Below are positions 18,834 to 27,396 of a stretch of 64,000 nucleotides of DNA, piece after piece. The notes beneath the pieces were generated by a model. The model was not told where the DNA came from and ran no database searches. It saw only the letters and a program-made list of their open reading frames with translations. The position numbers and the translations under genes are program-made. This DNA is from Tateyamaria pelophila (GTDB taxonomy: Bacteria > Pseudomonadota > Alphaproteobacteria > Rhodobacterales > Rhodobacteraceae), in NCBI RefSeq assembly GCF_019966495.1, contig NZ_JAIMIA010000017.1:1-64000 (forward strand). The letters run 5' to 3'. Positions within the stretch are counted from its first letter, which is position 1; each line of letters opens with the position of its first letter.

Positions 18834-19505
18834 ATGACACGTTTTGGAAACGCATTGGCTGCGGTGATCATGGCATTGCCCACCGTTATATTTGCACAGC
18901 AAGCAATCAACATTGACCAAGACGGCACCGTTACCATTTCGGGGCAACTTAAGGCCGGGTCAATTCAGGCAGACAATCTGGATCAGGCGCTGATTGACCT
19001 GATGAACGAGGTCAAAGGGCTGAAATCGGACATTTCCGCGCTCAATTCCAAACTGACCAAAAACATCACCGACGGGCAATGGTTTGAATATGCCCCCAAC
19101 GTCGCGGCGGCGATGAAGAAGGTGAATGATGCCGACGTGTTGAAATTTGAATTTGGAATCGTTCGGAACAAAGGCTTTCGCGAGCTACATTTTTCATCCT
19201 GGAACAAAGGTTTGAGGTTGATGACCGAGCCATACATGACCGGTGACGGCCCGTATGGCAGCACCGTGACCCCGTATTATTTAGGTGGATCCCTCTGGGT
19301 TTCGGGCGACGCGTTGACGCGGGAATACACGGGCTTCAACGTACAAAATGCAACGGTCAATTATCGCCTTGCAAAAGACGTTTGCAGCGGGTCGGAGTCC
19401 TATCACATGTACTACAAGTACAAAGACAGCGAGGTCAGTCCCACGAAAGGCAACGGATGCCGGACCGAAGGGCCAGTTTACGCGCGCAAACGCCAGTTCC
19501 AATAG
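18834..19505 (+). CDS. Exported protein with I-D-x-D-G motif, paralogue B
   Basis: 223 residues with ATG start and an AGAGGA site about 10 bp upstream. Signal peptide NALAAVIMALPTVIFAQ is followed by QAINIDQDGTVTISGQLKAG, then a heptad-like helix (LMNEVKGLKSDISALNSKL) and a domain with ELHFSSWNKGLRLMTEPYM and a final GNGCRTEGPVYARKRQFQ. It lies 47 bp after paralogue A. The helix suggests oligomerisation. No enzyme motif. The tandem arrangement implies a local duplication. Function unknown. Confidence 0.7.
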   Translation: MTRFGNALAAVIMALPTVIFAQQAINIDQDGTVTISGQLKAGSIQADNLDQALIDLMNEVKGLKSDISALNSKLTKNITDGQWFEYAPNVAAAMKKVNDADVLKFEFGIVRNKGFRELHFSSWNKGLRLMTEPYMTGDGPYGSTVTPYYLGGSLWVSGDALTREYTGFNVQNATVNYRLAKDVCSGSESYHMYYKYKDSEVSPTKGNGCRTEGPVYARKRQFQ

Positions 19506-19554
19506 ACGACGCAGGCTCAACTCCGGCCTAGGGCAGCAGGCCCATGCCGACTCC

Positions 19555-20418
19555 TCAGTCGATAATCGCGATGGTGCACCGGCTGCCTGGAAATTGCGTC
19601 CACAGCAACAGCCCAAAGCCGACAGCCGTATCACCGTTGACGGTCGTGCTTTCATACTTTCCGTCGGTGAAATAGCACGACCACTTGTTGATAACGTGTT
19701 TGATGACATTGTCGTTGTCTGTGCCGCCAACCTGCGGACCAACACTGCTGCCTTCTGAAAGAAGCTGTGTGGTTGTACGCCAATGCTTGCAGTCCGCGTC
19801 GCAATACAACCACGTTACGACGGACGCCGGGCCACTCTCGACTGTATCATAGTCGAACATCGCGAGTCTGACCTCGCATCCGTCCCCGTCCCCGCACAGG
19901 CGCGCCAGATCAGCCGCGCTGATATCCGTCGAGACGCCAACCTCTGTCGCCGTGTAAAACAGCCTGTCATTCAAGCCATCCACTGTCAGGTTTCCGGGAA
20001 TTCTGACGTTGCCATCCGAGCTGACAGTCATGCCGTTCATGGTGGTGTCGCCGATTGCGGTCAGGCCCGCGCGTGCGGTCAGAAGACCTTCGGACGTCAC
20101 CGTATTGCCGGTGATCGTGCCTGCCGATACTTCGCCTTGCGTGGTCAGAGAGTTGACGGTCGCAACGCCCTCAATCGTCACGGCACCGAGAATGTGAACA
20201 TTCCCCTGTTCGTCAATGCGCAGCGCATCCACCCCGGCGGCCGTCAGCGCGCCAAAGCCGAGGGCGGATGCCACAAGGATCACGCCCACTGTACTAAGCA
20301 CGCGCGCCACCAAAGATCGGCCACGGCGCGGCAGGTTTTGCTTCAACAGGTTTATTTCTGTTTTGAGGTCATCAATCTCCGTGCGGGATGGCGTATTATT
20401 GTCGCTTCGGTTTTCCAC
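19555..20418 (-). CDS. Membrane-anchored protein with coiled coil and beta-repeat stalk
   Basis: About 287 residues from the GTG at 20418, preferred over the in-frame GTG at 20430 because GGTGGG lies 7 bp upstream. A charged coiled coil (RTEIDDLKTEINLLKQNL) precedes a single transmembrane segment (STVGVILVASALGFGALTAA), so the topology is cytoplasmic N-terminus, external C-terminus. Then come LRIDEQGNVHILGAVTIEG and several further short turns (ATVNSLTTQGEVSAGTITG, VSSDGNVRIPGNLTVDG) as in fibre or shaft proteins. The globular end has six or more Cys (CGDGDGCEV, YCDADCKHW). The stalk motif resembles that of the two convergent exported proteins. Unknown function. Confidence 0.65.
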   Translation of the reverse strand: MENRSDNNTPSRTEIDDLKTEINLLKQNLPRRGRSLVARVLSTVGVILVASALGFGALTAAGVDALRIDEQGNVHILGAVTIEGVATVNSLTTQGEVSAGTITGNTVTSEGLLTARAGLTAIGDTTMNGMTVSSDGNVRIPGNLTVDGLNDRLFYTATEVGVSTDISAADLARLCGDGDGCEVRLAMFDYDTVESGPASVVTWLYCDADCKHWRTTTQLLSEGSSVGPQVGGTDNDNVIKHVINKWSCYFTDGKYESTTVNGDTAVGFGLLLWTQFPGSRCTIAIID

Positions 20419-20517
20419 AATGGGTCCCACCTTTTAGTTAGGTTCAACCTAAGGCAGAAGCGCACGTTCTCAAAGCGCAATCGCGATGCGCCATCCGATT
20501 GCCAAAATTGCGTTCAA

Positions 20518-20542
20518 ACGAAAACGGCGCCCGAAGGCGCCG
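20518..20542 (-). terminator. Rho-independent terminator of the tau operon
   Basis: On the minus strand the arms GGCGCC / GGCGCC flank a TTCG tetraloop (stem 20525-20542), followed by TTTTCG. It lies 25 bp past the tauC stop codon, the expected place for the end of tauABC. Confidence 0.8.
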
Positions 20543-20566
20543 CTTTGCATCCTTGGATTCGGGCGA

Positions 20567-21832
20567 TTAACCCTTGCCTTTCCAGGGCACGAGGATCCGC
20601 TCGGCCCAGCGCATCAGCATGTCGATGCCAAAGCCGATGATCCCGATCAGGATAATCCCCATGATGACAATGTCCGTGTTCTGGAACTTGGACGCGACCA
20701 TGATCATCATACCGGCACCCTGTTCGGCAGCGACCAGTTCAGCCGCAACGACCGTGCCCCAACAGACCCCCATCGCCACCCGCGCACCGGTGAAAATCTC
20801 CGGCAGCGAATTGGGCACGATGACGTAACGCATGATCTGGGCTTTGCTGGCCCCCAGCGAATAGGCCGCGTGCACTTTGGATATCTTGACGCCAGACACC
20901 CCGGATCGCGCCGCAATGGCCATGATCCAGAGGGCGGCCAGGAAGAGCAGGATGATTTTTCCCGTCTCACCAATGCCCGCCCAGATGATGACCAGCGGGA
21001 TCAGAGCAAGTGGCGGCACCGGGCGCATGAATTCGACAATCGGATCGAACCAACCGCGGAACCAGTTGCTGAGGCCCATGGCGTAGCCCAGTGGAATACC
21101 CACCAACGCACCAAAGAAGAAGCCGACAATGACCCGGAAGAGCGAGAACCCCAGATGCTCCCAGAGGGTCGACCCCCGGAAGCCTTCACTGGCAATCTCG
21201 CCGACACGTGTGACGACCGCTTCGGGCGACGGCAACCAGATCGGCTCCATCTGCCAGCCCTTGTTGGGTTGGATGTTCGGCGTGCCCTTGTCCGAGATGG
21301 TCACTGTGCCCCAGCCGACATCCACGGTGTCGCCCGGTTGCACGCTGGCGCCGTTGATCTCTACGATTTCAGCGCCTTCGCCACGGCCCAGTTCGTCGTT
21401 CCGGTCAACGCGCAACAGGCCTGACCGCCACATGCCAATGGCGATGGAATCGTTCTTGGCCCAGCCGTCGCCGGGGTCAACCTCTGGGGCTTCTGTCGGC
21501 GTATCGATCGGATGGACGACGACAGTTACCGTGCCTGTGTCGCGTTCATTCCCGGACTGCACGGTATATTCAAAGGTGCCTGTGCCCTGAAACGGGCCTG
21601 GCGCATGCAAGAAACCCGGCAGCAAGGCAGAACCGGTAAACATGCCCCACAAGAAGAAGATCGACAGAATGGAAACAAAGCTGGCCGCCCGACTGGGCTT
21701 GACCGCGCTTTCATCCCCAAAGGTGACTGTTTTCAGAGAGCCGTAATCGCTGACCGCGGTGCGGGCTGCGAAAGCTTTGACGGCGAAGAAGGCGACCACG
21801 AAAATCGCGACATAAATCAGAAACGGGATCAT
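20567..21832 (-). CDS. tauC: Taurine ABC transporter permease TauC with long N-terminal extension
   Basis: 421 residues from the ATG at 21832, which overlaps the tauB stop by 4 bp. Residues about 225-415 are a standard inner-membrane permease with the ATPase-docking loop AAYSLGASKAQIMRYVIVPN. Residues 1-20 and about 50-75 are extra membrane segments enclosing roughly 150 soluble, acidic, beta-rich residues (TFEYTVQSGNERDTGTVTVV, EIVEINGASVQPGDTVDVGW). Ordinary TauC/SsuC proteins are about 250-280 residues, so the extension is notable. It would lie in the periplasm if the usual topology holds. Context (TauA, TauB, Tpa) supports taurine as substrate. Confidence 0.85.
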   Translation of the reverse strand: MIPFLIYVAIFVVAFFAVKAFAARTAVSDYGSLKTVTFGDESAVKPSRAASFVSILSIFFLWGMFTGSALLPGFLHAPGPFQGTGTFEYTVQSGNERDTGTVTVVVHPIDTPTEAPEVDPGDGWAKNDSIAIGMWRSGLLRVDRNDELGRGEGAEIVEINGASVQPGDTVDVGWGTVTISDKGTPNIQPNKGWQMEPIWLPSPEAVVTRVGEIASEGFRGSTLWEHLGFSLFRVIVGFFFGALVGIPLGYAMGLSNWFRGWFDPIVEFMRPVPPLALIPLVIIWAGIGETGKIILLFLAALWIMAIAARSGVSGVKISKVHAAYSLGASKAQIMRYVIVPNSLPEIFTGARVAMGVCWGTVVAAELVAAEQGAGMMIMVASKFQNTDIVIMGIILIGIIGFGIDMLMRWAERILVPWKGKG

Positions 21833-22635
21833 GATGCGGCCTCCGTGCGGCCCATAATCTCTTCTTCCATATCCCAGATCATGCCCAAAATCTCCTCGCG
21901 CCGTACGGCGAACTCCGGGTGTTTCTTGACGATACGCAAATCCTCTCCGACACCCATTTCGGCGAAGGGGAGACGGTATTCCTTGTGAATGCGTCCCGGG
22001 CGCGGGGCCATGACCACCAAGCGTTCTCCCAGCAACAGGGCCTCTTCGACCGAATGGGTGATGAGAATGATGGTCTTGCCCGTCTCTTTCCACAATTTCA
22101 GAACCAGCGACTGCATCTTTTCGCGGGTCAGCGCGTCAAGCGCGCCCAGCGGCTCATCCATCAGGATCACGTCAGGGTCATTGGCCAGACAGCGGGCCAG
22201 GGCCACACGCTGCTGCATCCCACCCGACAATTCATATACGGCCTTTTCCTTGAAGTCCCGCAAACCGACGACATCAAGCAGGTGATCGACGATCTCGGCC
22301 TTGTCGTTCTTGGGCATGCCTTTCATCGACGGACCGAAGCCAACGTTTTCGCGGACGCTCATCCATTCGAACAACGCCCCTTGTTGAAAGACCATACCGC
22401 GTTCCGCATCAGGGCCGGTGATCTCGTGCCCGTTGAGGATCATCTTGCCGCCGGTCGGGGCCAGAAATCCGGCCACGATGTTCAAAAGGGTGGTCTTGCC
22501 GCAGCCCGATGGGCCCAGCACACTCAGCAACTCGCCCGCCTTGAGGTCAAGCGAGACGTCTTGCAACGCCTGAACCGATCCCCCGTTGGGCAGGTCGAAG
22601 CGCATCGAAAGGTTTTGGATTGAAAGTCCGGACAT
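21829..22635 (-). CDS. tauB: Taurine ABC transporter ATP-binding protein TauB
   Basis: 268 residues. Walker A GPSGCGKTT at 41-49, Q-loop around Q84, signature LSGGMQQRVALA from 136, Walker B VILMDEP at 156-162. Length and layout fit the nitrate/sulfonate/taurine ATPase family. It powers import through TauC on the cytoplasmic face. It is separated from tauA by 121 bp that contains a strong hairpin, and overlaps tauC by 4 bp. Confidence 0.9.
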   Translation of the reverse strand: MSGLSIQNLSMRFDLPNGGSVQALQDVSLDLKAGELLSVLGPSGCGKTTLLNIVAGFLAPTGGKMILNGHEITGPDAERGMVFQQGALFEWMSVRENVGFGPSMKGMPKNDKAEIVDHLLDVVGLRDFKEKAVYELSGGMQQRVALARCLANDPDVILMDEPLGALDALTREKMQSLVLKLWKETGKTIILITHSVEEALLLGERLVVMAPRPGRIHKEYRLPFAEMGVGEDLRIVKKHPEFAVRREEILGMIWDMEEEIMGRTEAAS

Positions 22636-22719
22636 AGGTTCCCACCTGTCGTTTTTGGTTGTCTTGGCAAGCGCCGTGCAACCGATAGGGCGGGGTTTAC
22701 CCCACCTCTGGTGTAAAGT

Positions 22720-22747
22720 GGCCCGCGCGGATCATACCGCACGGGCC
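22720..22747 (-). promoter_or_regulatory. Intercistronic hairpin between tauA and tauB
   Basis: GGCCCG-x-GCGG / CCGC-x-CGGGCC arms around a 6-nt loop, starting 9 bp after the tauA stop, with no following T-run in the transcript direction. Hairpins in this position often protect the binding-protein mRNA or attenuate read-through, so that TauA is made in excess over TauBC. Confidence 0.65.
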
Positions 22748-22756
22748 CGTTGTTTT

Positions 22757-23752
22757 TTACTGGATCGCTGACAGCGGGCCAGTGTTGACCGTACCTGCGT
22801 AGCTGTCCAGCGCGCCATCGATGGAGCCGGAGGCCACGAACACGTCCGCGACACCCTTCATGAACGTCTGGGCCGTTCCTCCCAGCCATGCTTCGCTGAG
22901 CTGTTCTTCGACACTTGGGAAAACAAAGCCAGCCAGTGTTTCTGCTGTCGCGGCTTCGTCCATACCGGCGTCTTTCGCGATCACGGGCAGCATTTCGGCG
23001 GTGTGTTCGCCGCTGTTCCACATGGCGTTTGCTTCTGCGGTGACGGCCAGGAACTGCGACAGCAATGCGCCGTCTTCGGCGATGAAGTTGGCAGGAGCGG
23101 TTGTGGCGTCAAACACCAGAATGCCCAATGCCTGTTTTTCCGCACCTGTCAGCAGAATGTTGCCGCTTTCCTTCATCCGGCGCAGCGCACCGCCCCAGCC
23201 ACATGCCATATCGACAGCACCTTGCGCGAGCGCCGCGGCACCTTCTGCAGGTGCCATGTCAACGATGTCGAGGCTGGCCAGATCGACACCAAAGTGGTTC
23301 ATCTGGCTCAGGAAGCCGTAATGTGCAGCCGTGCCCAGAGGAACGGCGACTTTCTTGCCCGCCAACTCGCCTGCGGAATTCTTGTCGATCTCCAGGGCAG
23401 AGGCCACAACGCAGTTGTCGTTCTCGGAGTAGGATACAGCCACATCGACGATCTGGATATCCTGCCCGGCCGAGGTGGCCACGACGAATGGCGGCACACC
23501 CTGGCTGACAGAAATCTGAACGTCGCCCGATGCCATCGCAGCACTCATCGCGGTGCCGGTGTCAAAGCTGACCCAGTTGATCGTGGTGCCATCCATGGCA
23601 GCCTCGTACATGCCGGTTTCCTTGGCGTACTGGAACGGCATCGGCCATTCGAGGAAATAACCAACCGTGATTTCCTGTGCCATCGCGCCTTGTGCGCCTG
23701 CCAGAACCGCAGTGGCTGCCACTGCACCCATCAGCTTGGATTTGAACGTCAT
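22757..23752 (-). CDS. tauA: Taurine ABC transporter substrate-binding protein TauA
   Basis: 331 codons from the ATG at 23752, chosen for the GGGAGT ribosome site about 10 bp upstream and because it opens directly with a signal peptide (MTFKSKLMGAVAATAVLAGA, cleavage GAMA-Q). The mature protein begins EITVGYFLEWPMPFQYAKET, typical of the SsuA/TauA periplasmic binding family. Mid-protein LAGKKVAVPLGTAAHYGFLS is the hinge region. First gene of tauABC, divergent from tpa across a 396-bp control region. Confidence 0.88.
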   Translation of the reverse strand: MTFKSKLMGAVAATAVLAGAQGAMAQEITVGYFLEWPMPFQYAKETGMYEAAMDGTTINWVSFDTGTAMSAAMASGDVQISVSQGVPPFVVATSAGQDIQIVDVAVSYSENDNCVVASALEIDKNSAGELAGKKVAVPLGTAAHYGFLSQMNHFGVDLASLDIVDMAPAEGAAALAQGAVDMACGWGGALRRMKESGNILLTGAEKQALGILVFDATTAPANFIAEDGALLSQFLAVTAEANAMWNSGEHTAEMLPVIAKDAGMDEAATAETLAGFVFPSVEEQLSEAWLGGTAQTFMKGVADVFVASGSIDGALDSYAGTVNTGPLSAIQ

Positions 23753-24022
23753 ATATAGATACTCCCGTGTTTCGCGCGCAGTCTGAATTGCAGCGCATAA
23801 ATTGATCATTTCGGGCGGTATGCCGCCTCTCATGGCGCGCGTTTGCCGCGCACTCGCGTGATCCGAGCCGATAATCTGCCCCGGATCAATCTTTATTACC
23901 AATAAACGTCACAATTCCGACGTACCGAAGTCAAGCTTTGGAAGTTTGAAATGCAAGACAAAGCTATAATAACAAAGAGAATCATCTGAAAGACAGACCC
24001 TCCAGGCACATGGAGCCAACCT

Positions 24023-24057
24023 ATCTGGCTTTATTTACACCATTGATCTGGCCCTAT
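24023..24057 (+). promoter_or_regulatory. Candidate TauR (MocR-type) direct-repeat site upstream of tpa
   Basis: Two copies of ATCTGGCYYTAT occur at 24023-24034 and 24046-24057, starting 23 bp apart, that is about two helical turns and on the same face. From memory, TauR of Rhodobacter binds direct repeats of the type CTGGACYTAA upstream of tpa, and these copies are close to that. They lie about 90-125 bp before the tpa ATG. No tauR gene is inside the window. Confidence 0.6.
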
Positions 24058-24148
24058 TGTGCTGGCTAGAATTTGATCAAACGTATTCGGCAGAAGGCCA
24101 ATCGAGTCATATTTCATTGGCACCCCATCACATCGAAAGGTTCACGAC

Positions 24149-25543
24149 ATGGACGGCACGTTCACTGAAAACGATATTAGTCGCGTTGTTGAAGCAGACC
24201 GCGCAAATGTTTGGCATCACCTGATCCAGCACCAGCCGTTTTTCACCGGTGCCGATCCGAAAATCATTGTCGAAGGCAAGGGCCTGCGTGTCTGGGACCA
24301 GAAAGGCATCGAACATATCGATGCGGTGTCGGGCGGTGTGTGGACGGTCAACGTAGGGTATGGCCGCGAATCCATGGGCGACGCGGTGCGCGACGCCGTC
24401 GTCAAGATGAACTTTTTCGGCGGCACAGTAGGTTCGATCCCCGGCGCGCTTTTCGCTGAAAAACTGCTGACCAAGATGCCCGGCCTCAGCCGCATCTACT
24501 ATGCCAACTCCGGTTCCGAGGCGAACGAGAAGGCCTTCAAGATGGTGCGCCAGATCGCGCACAAGAAATATGGCGGCAAGAAACACAAGATCCTCTACCG
24601 CGACCGCGACTATCACGGCACCACAATCGCCTGCTTGTCAGCCGGTGGTCAGGATGAACGCAACGCGCAATACGGCCCCTACACACCCGGTTTCGTCCGC
24701 GTGCCCCACTGCCTTGAATACCGCAAGCACGAACAAGACGGCGCGCCGGTCGAAAACTACGGTGAGTGGGCCGCCAACCAGATCGAGGAGATTATCCTGC
24801 GCGAAGGCCCGGACACCGTGGGCGCGCTCTGCCTCGAACCGGTCACCGCAGGGGGTGGCGTGATCGAAGCCCCCGATGGCTACTGGCCGCGGGTCGCCGA
24901 GATCTGCAAGAAATATGACATCCTTTTGCACATCGACGAGGTCGTTTGTGGCGTGGGCCGCACCGGGGCTTGGTTCGGCTACCAGCATTACGGCATCCAG
25001 CCGGACATGGTGACAATGGCCAAGGGCGTCGCGTCAGGCTACGCTGCAATCTCGTGCCTTGCCACGACCGAGGCCGTCTTTGACCTGTTCAAGGACGATG
25101 CCAGCGATAAAATGAACTACTTCCGCGATATTTCGACCTTTGGCGGGTGCACGGCGGGGCCAGCGGCGGCGCTCGAGAACATGCGAATCATCGAGGACGA
25201 GAACCTGCTCGAAAACACAACGCTGATGGGCGAATACATGCTCGACCAGTTGCGTGCGCTCAAGGACAAGCATGAAGTGATCGGCGATGTGCGCGGCAAG
25301 GGTCTGTTCCTCGGCGCCGAACTGGTTGCCGACCGCGACAGCCGCGACCCCGCCGAAGAGAAGAAAGTGCAAGCAGTCGTAGGCCACTGCATGAAACAGG
25401 CGGTGATCATCGGCGCGACCAACCGGTCGTTGCCCGGCAAGAACAACACGCTGTGTTTCTCGCCCGCACTGATCGCGACCAAGGACGACATCAACCAGAT
25501 CATCAACGCAGTCGACAAGGCGCTGACAGAGGTATTCGGATAA
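24149..25543 (+). CDS. tpa: Taurine-pyruvate aminotransferase
   Basis: 464 residues, class III PLP-dependent aminotransferase. It transfers the amino group of taurine to pyruvate, giving sulfoacetaldehyde and alanine, the entry to taurine breakdown. Visible features: NSGSEANEKAFKMVRQIA (cofactor phosphate region), DRDYHGTTIACLSAGG, IDEVVCGVGRTGAWFG with the conserved Asp, and the Schiff-base lysine near residue 292 in DMVTMAKGVASGYAAIS. Length fits Tpa. Divergent pairing with tauABC argues for taurine over another omega-amino acid. The later enzymes (xsc, pta) are not in the window. A strong terminator follows. Confidence 0.88.
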   Translation: MDGTFTENDISRVVEADRANVWHHLIQHQPFFTGADPKIIVEGKGLRVWDQKGIEHIDAVSGGVWTVNVGYGRESMGDAVRDAVVKMNFFGGTVGSIPGALFAEKLLTKMPGLSRIYYANSGSEANEKAFKMVRQIAHKKYGGKKHKILYRDRDYHGTTIACLSAGGQDERNAQYGPYTPGFVRVPHCLEYRKHEQDGAPVENYGEWAANQIEEIILREGPDTVGALCLEPVTAGGGVIEAPDGYWPRVAEICKKYDILLHIDEVVCGVGRTGAWFGYQHYGIQPDMVTMAKGVASGYAAISCLATTEAVFDLFKDDASDKMNYFRDISTFGGCTAGPAAALENMRIIEDENLLENTTLMGEYMLDQLRALKDKHEVIGDVRGKGLFLGAELVADRDSRDPAEEKKVQAVVGHCMKQAVIIGATNRSLPGKNNTLCFSPALIATKDDINQIINAVDKALTEVFG

Positions 25544-25573
25544 ACAAAAACCAGTCAGTGGTTAACGGTATTG

Positions 25574-25602
25574 AGGCCCCGCACCGCTGCGGGGCCTTTT
25601 TT
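25574..25602 (+). terminator. Rho-independent terminator after tpa
   Basis: AGGCCCCGC, a 6-nt loop, GCGGGGCCT, then a run of six T. The 9-bp GC-rich stem lies 31 bp past the tpa stop codon. Confidence 0.93.
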
Positions 25603-25785
25603 GTGCAGTTTCAGGCGCCACCAAACCCGCTTACGCTCTGCCGCGACAACAGACTTGAATGTCGGTTGTTGCCAGTTGCATCAGTTTGATTGATCTGTGT
25701 GCGCAACCTCAATACACAGGTTTCAATGGACGACGTGCTTTTTGGCGCTTAACCCGTCCTCGTCAGGCTGGAGCCCGTTACCTGC

Positions 25786-26832
25786 ATGAAAGATGCGCCA
25801 CTGCTGAACTTCGCGCTCGCCATTTTCCTCATGGTTTCAGTTGGCTGGTTACTTTTCGTGGGGCGGCCCATCATCCTTCCGATCGTGGCCGCGATAATCG
25901 CAGTCTACGTTCTGGTGTCGGCGTCTCACGCGATACATCGCCAACGATTTATGAGCGTTGTGCCTTTGGCCCTGATCAAGCTCTTTCTGGCGATCATTTT
26001 TGGCACCACTTTCATTTTGTTCGCGGCCCTGGCAGCTGCCACCGTGCGGGAAATCGCATCGGTGGCACCAATCTACGAAGCGAATATCGACGCTTTTCTG
26101 ATCGGCATCGCCGAGAAGTATGAACTGGATCAAGAGGAGCTTTGGCGACACTTACGGGCCGTCACAATCGATGCTTTCGACCTGCGTGTTGTGCTGCTTG
26201 GGCTGCTTGGCGGATTCACGAATGTCGGCGCGATGGTCTTTCTGATCGTGATATACTCCGCCTTTTTACTGGGCGAACGATCTGGCTTCCAAGTCAAACT
26301 CCAGGCGGCCTTCCCGAACGAAGAACAAGCAAATAAAGCCATCGAACTGATTGGCAAAATGAACAGCAGAGTCGGGGATTACCTTGCCGCGAAAACGCTG
26401 TTGAACATCCTGCTTGGACTCGTCTCCTTTGTCATGTTGTGGGCGCATGGCGTCGATTTTGCCTTTTTCTGGGCCGTGGTTATCGGACTGCTCAATTACA
26501 TTCCTTACGTAGGTTCGTATCTCGGCGTCTTTTTTCCTGTTGTCTTGTCCTTTGCACAATTCGTGTCGTTGCCGCTTACCCTGTCGCTGGGGGCTTTTCT
26601 GATTGTGACCCAGTTTCTTGTCGGGAGCGTGATCGAACCGCGATTCATCGGTCGCCAGGTCAACCTGAGTCCAGTCGTCGTGCTTGGCGCTTTGTCTGTC
26701 TGGACCGCGCTTTGGGGTATTCCGGGGGCCATCCTTGCCGTTCCGATGACTGCGGTTCTTGCCATCGTTCTCGCAAGTTTCGAATCCACGAAATTTTTGG
26801 CAATTCTGTTGTCGGATCAAGTGGATACCTAA
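25786..26832 (+). CDS. AI-2E/PerM-family membrane transporter
   Basis: 348 residues with about seven to eight membrane segments: two close to the N-terminus, one near 65-85, a soluble part about 90-140, then further segments. The family-typical C-terminal block is present: GLLNYIPYVGSYLGVFFPVV, then VIEPRFIGRQVNLSPVVVLG and WGIPGAILAVPMTAVLAIVL. Members export diverse small molecules or cations; a role in AI-2 export is not implied. It is a single gene after the tpa terminator and has only a weak ribosome site before the ATG. Confidence 0.85.
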   Translation: MKDAPLLNFALAIFLMVSVGWLLFVGRPIILPIVAAIIAVYVLVSASHAIHRQRFMSVVPLALIKLFLAIIFGTTFILFAALAAATVREIASVAPIYEANIDAFLIGIAEKYELDQEELWRHLRAVTIDAFDLRVVLLGLLGGFTNVGAMVFLIVIYSAFLLGERSGFQVKLQAAFPNEEQANKAIELIGKMNSRVGDYLAAKTLLNILLGLVSFVMLWAHGVDFAFFWAVVIGLLNYIPYVGSYLGVFFPVVLSFAQFVSLPLTLSLGAFLIVTQFLVGSVIEPRFIGRQVNLSPVVVLGALSVWTALWGIPGAILAVPMTAVLAIVLASFESTKFLAILLSDQVDT

Positions 26833-27396
26833 GCACGTCCACATTGGATTATCCTGCATTGAAACGCGGTGCAAAGACGCACGGACAAGCGCGCCCCCGT
26901 GCAATGTCAGGGTCGCTTCTCTCCAGCTGAGACCATGGCCCATCTGACACACATCCGTGTGGTTCGGAATCTTTTCTCCGCCCTTGTTTGGTCATTTTCG
27001 TGCCAAAATCATGCGCTTCGCCTTACACGCTCTTGGCGAAAACCCGCACATGTTCCGTCAAAAAAATCGGGACCAGCCTTGACTCGAATCGCACGATGGC
27101 CAACCCTTGCTTGTATATAGGTTTAAGTTTTTCCAATAAATTAGAGTGGCTTAGCTGCTCTACAGCTAGGTAATTTGTCATGAGCGGCACCCAAGACGCG
27201 TGCGGATTTTGTGGGGCAGCAACCGGGGCAGTAACACGGTCGGCCAAAGCAGTCATAATCCTGTACTCGTTTCCAAGTAGCAGCCTCACACACGTCGCCT
27301 TTCCATAATGCATCTTTCACCGGAGAGACTGCTTTCGATCTCTCCGGGGCTGGTATCTGCGCACTGGGCGCATCTCATCCATAAGGAGCTCTGATC
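26833..27396. other. Leader and promoter region of the contractile injection operon
   Basis: 564 bp with no supported gene. A minus-strand frame of 96 codons (27023-27313) is open but resembles nothing I know. The region should contain the promoter of the 24-kb plus-strand operon. The notable structure is the hairpin at 27320-27347. The ribosome site AAGGAG at 27383-27388 serves the sheath gene. Confidence 0.5.
27320..27347 (+). promoter_or_regulatory. 5' leader hairpin upstream of the sheath gene
   Basis: CCGGAGAGA (27320-27328), a 10-nt loop, TCTCTCCGG (27339-27347): a perfect 9-bp stem ending 49 bp before the sheath ATG. It is followed by GGCTGG, not T residues, so it is not a standard terminator. 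It could stabilise the long mRNA or be a protein or operator target. Confidence 0.55.

Noticed and set aside
24149-25543. Assignment of the aminotransferase to another omega-amino acid (for example beta-alanine or putrescine)
   Set aside because: Divergence from tauABC and the TauR-like repeats favour taurine, although sequence alone cannot exclude side activities.
27023-27313. A 96-codon minus-strand gene upstream of the sheath
   Set aside because: No family resemblance, no convincing ribosome site, and it overlaps the probable operon leader.
27320-27347. Reading the leader hairpin as a rho-independent terminator of the upstream PerM-family gene
   Set aside because: It is nearly 500 bp downstream of that gene and lacks a T-run.
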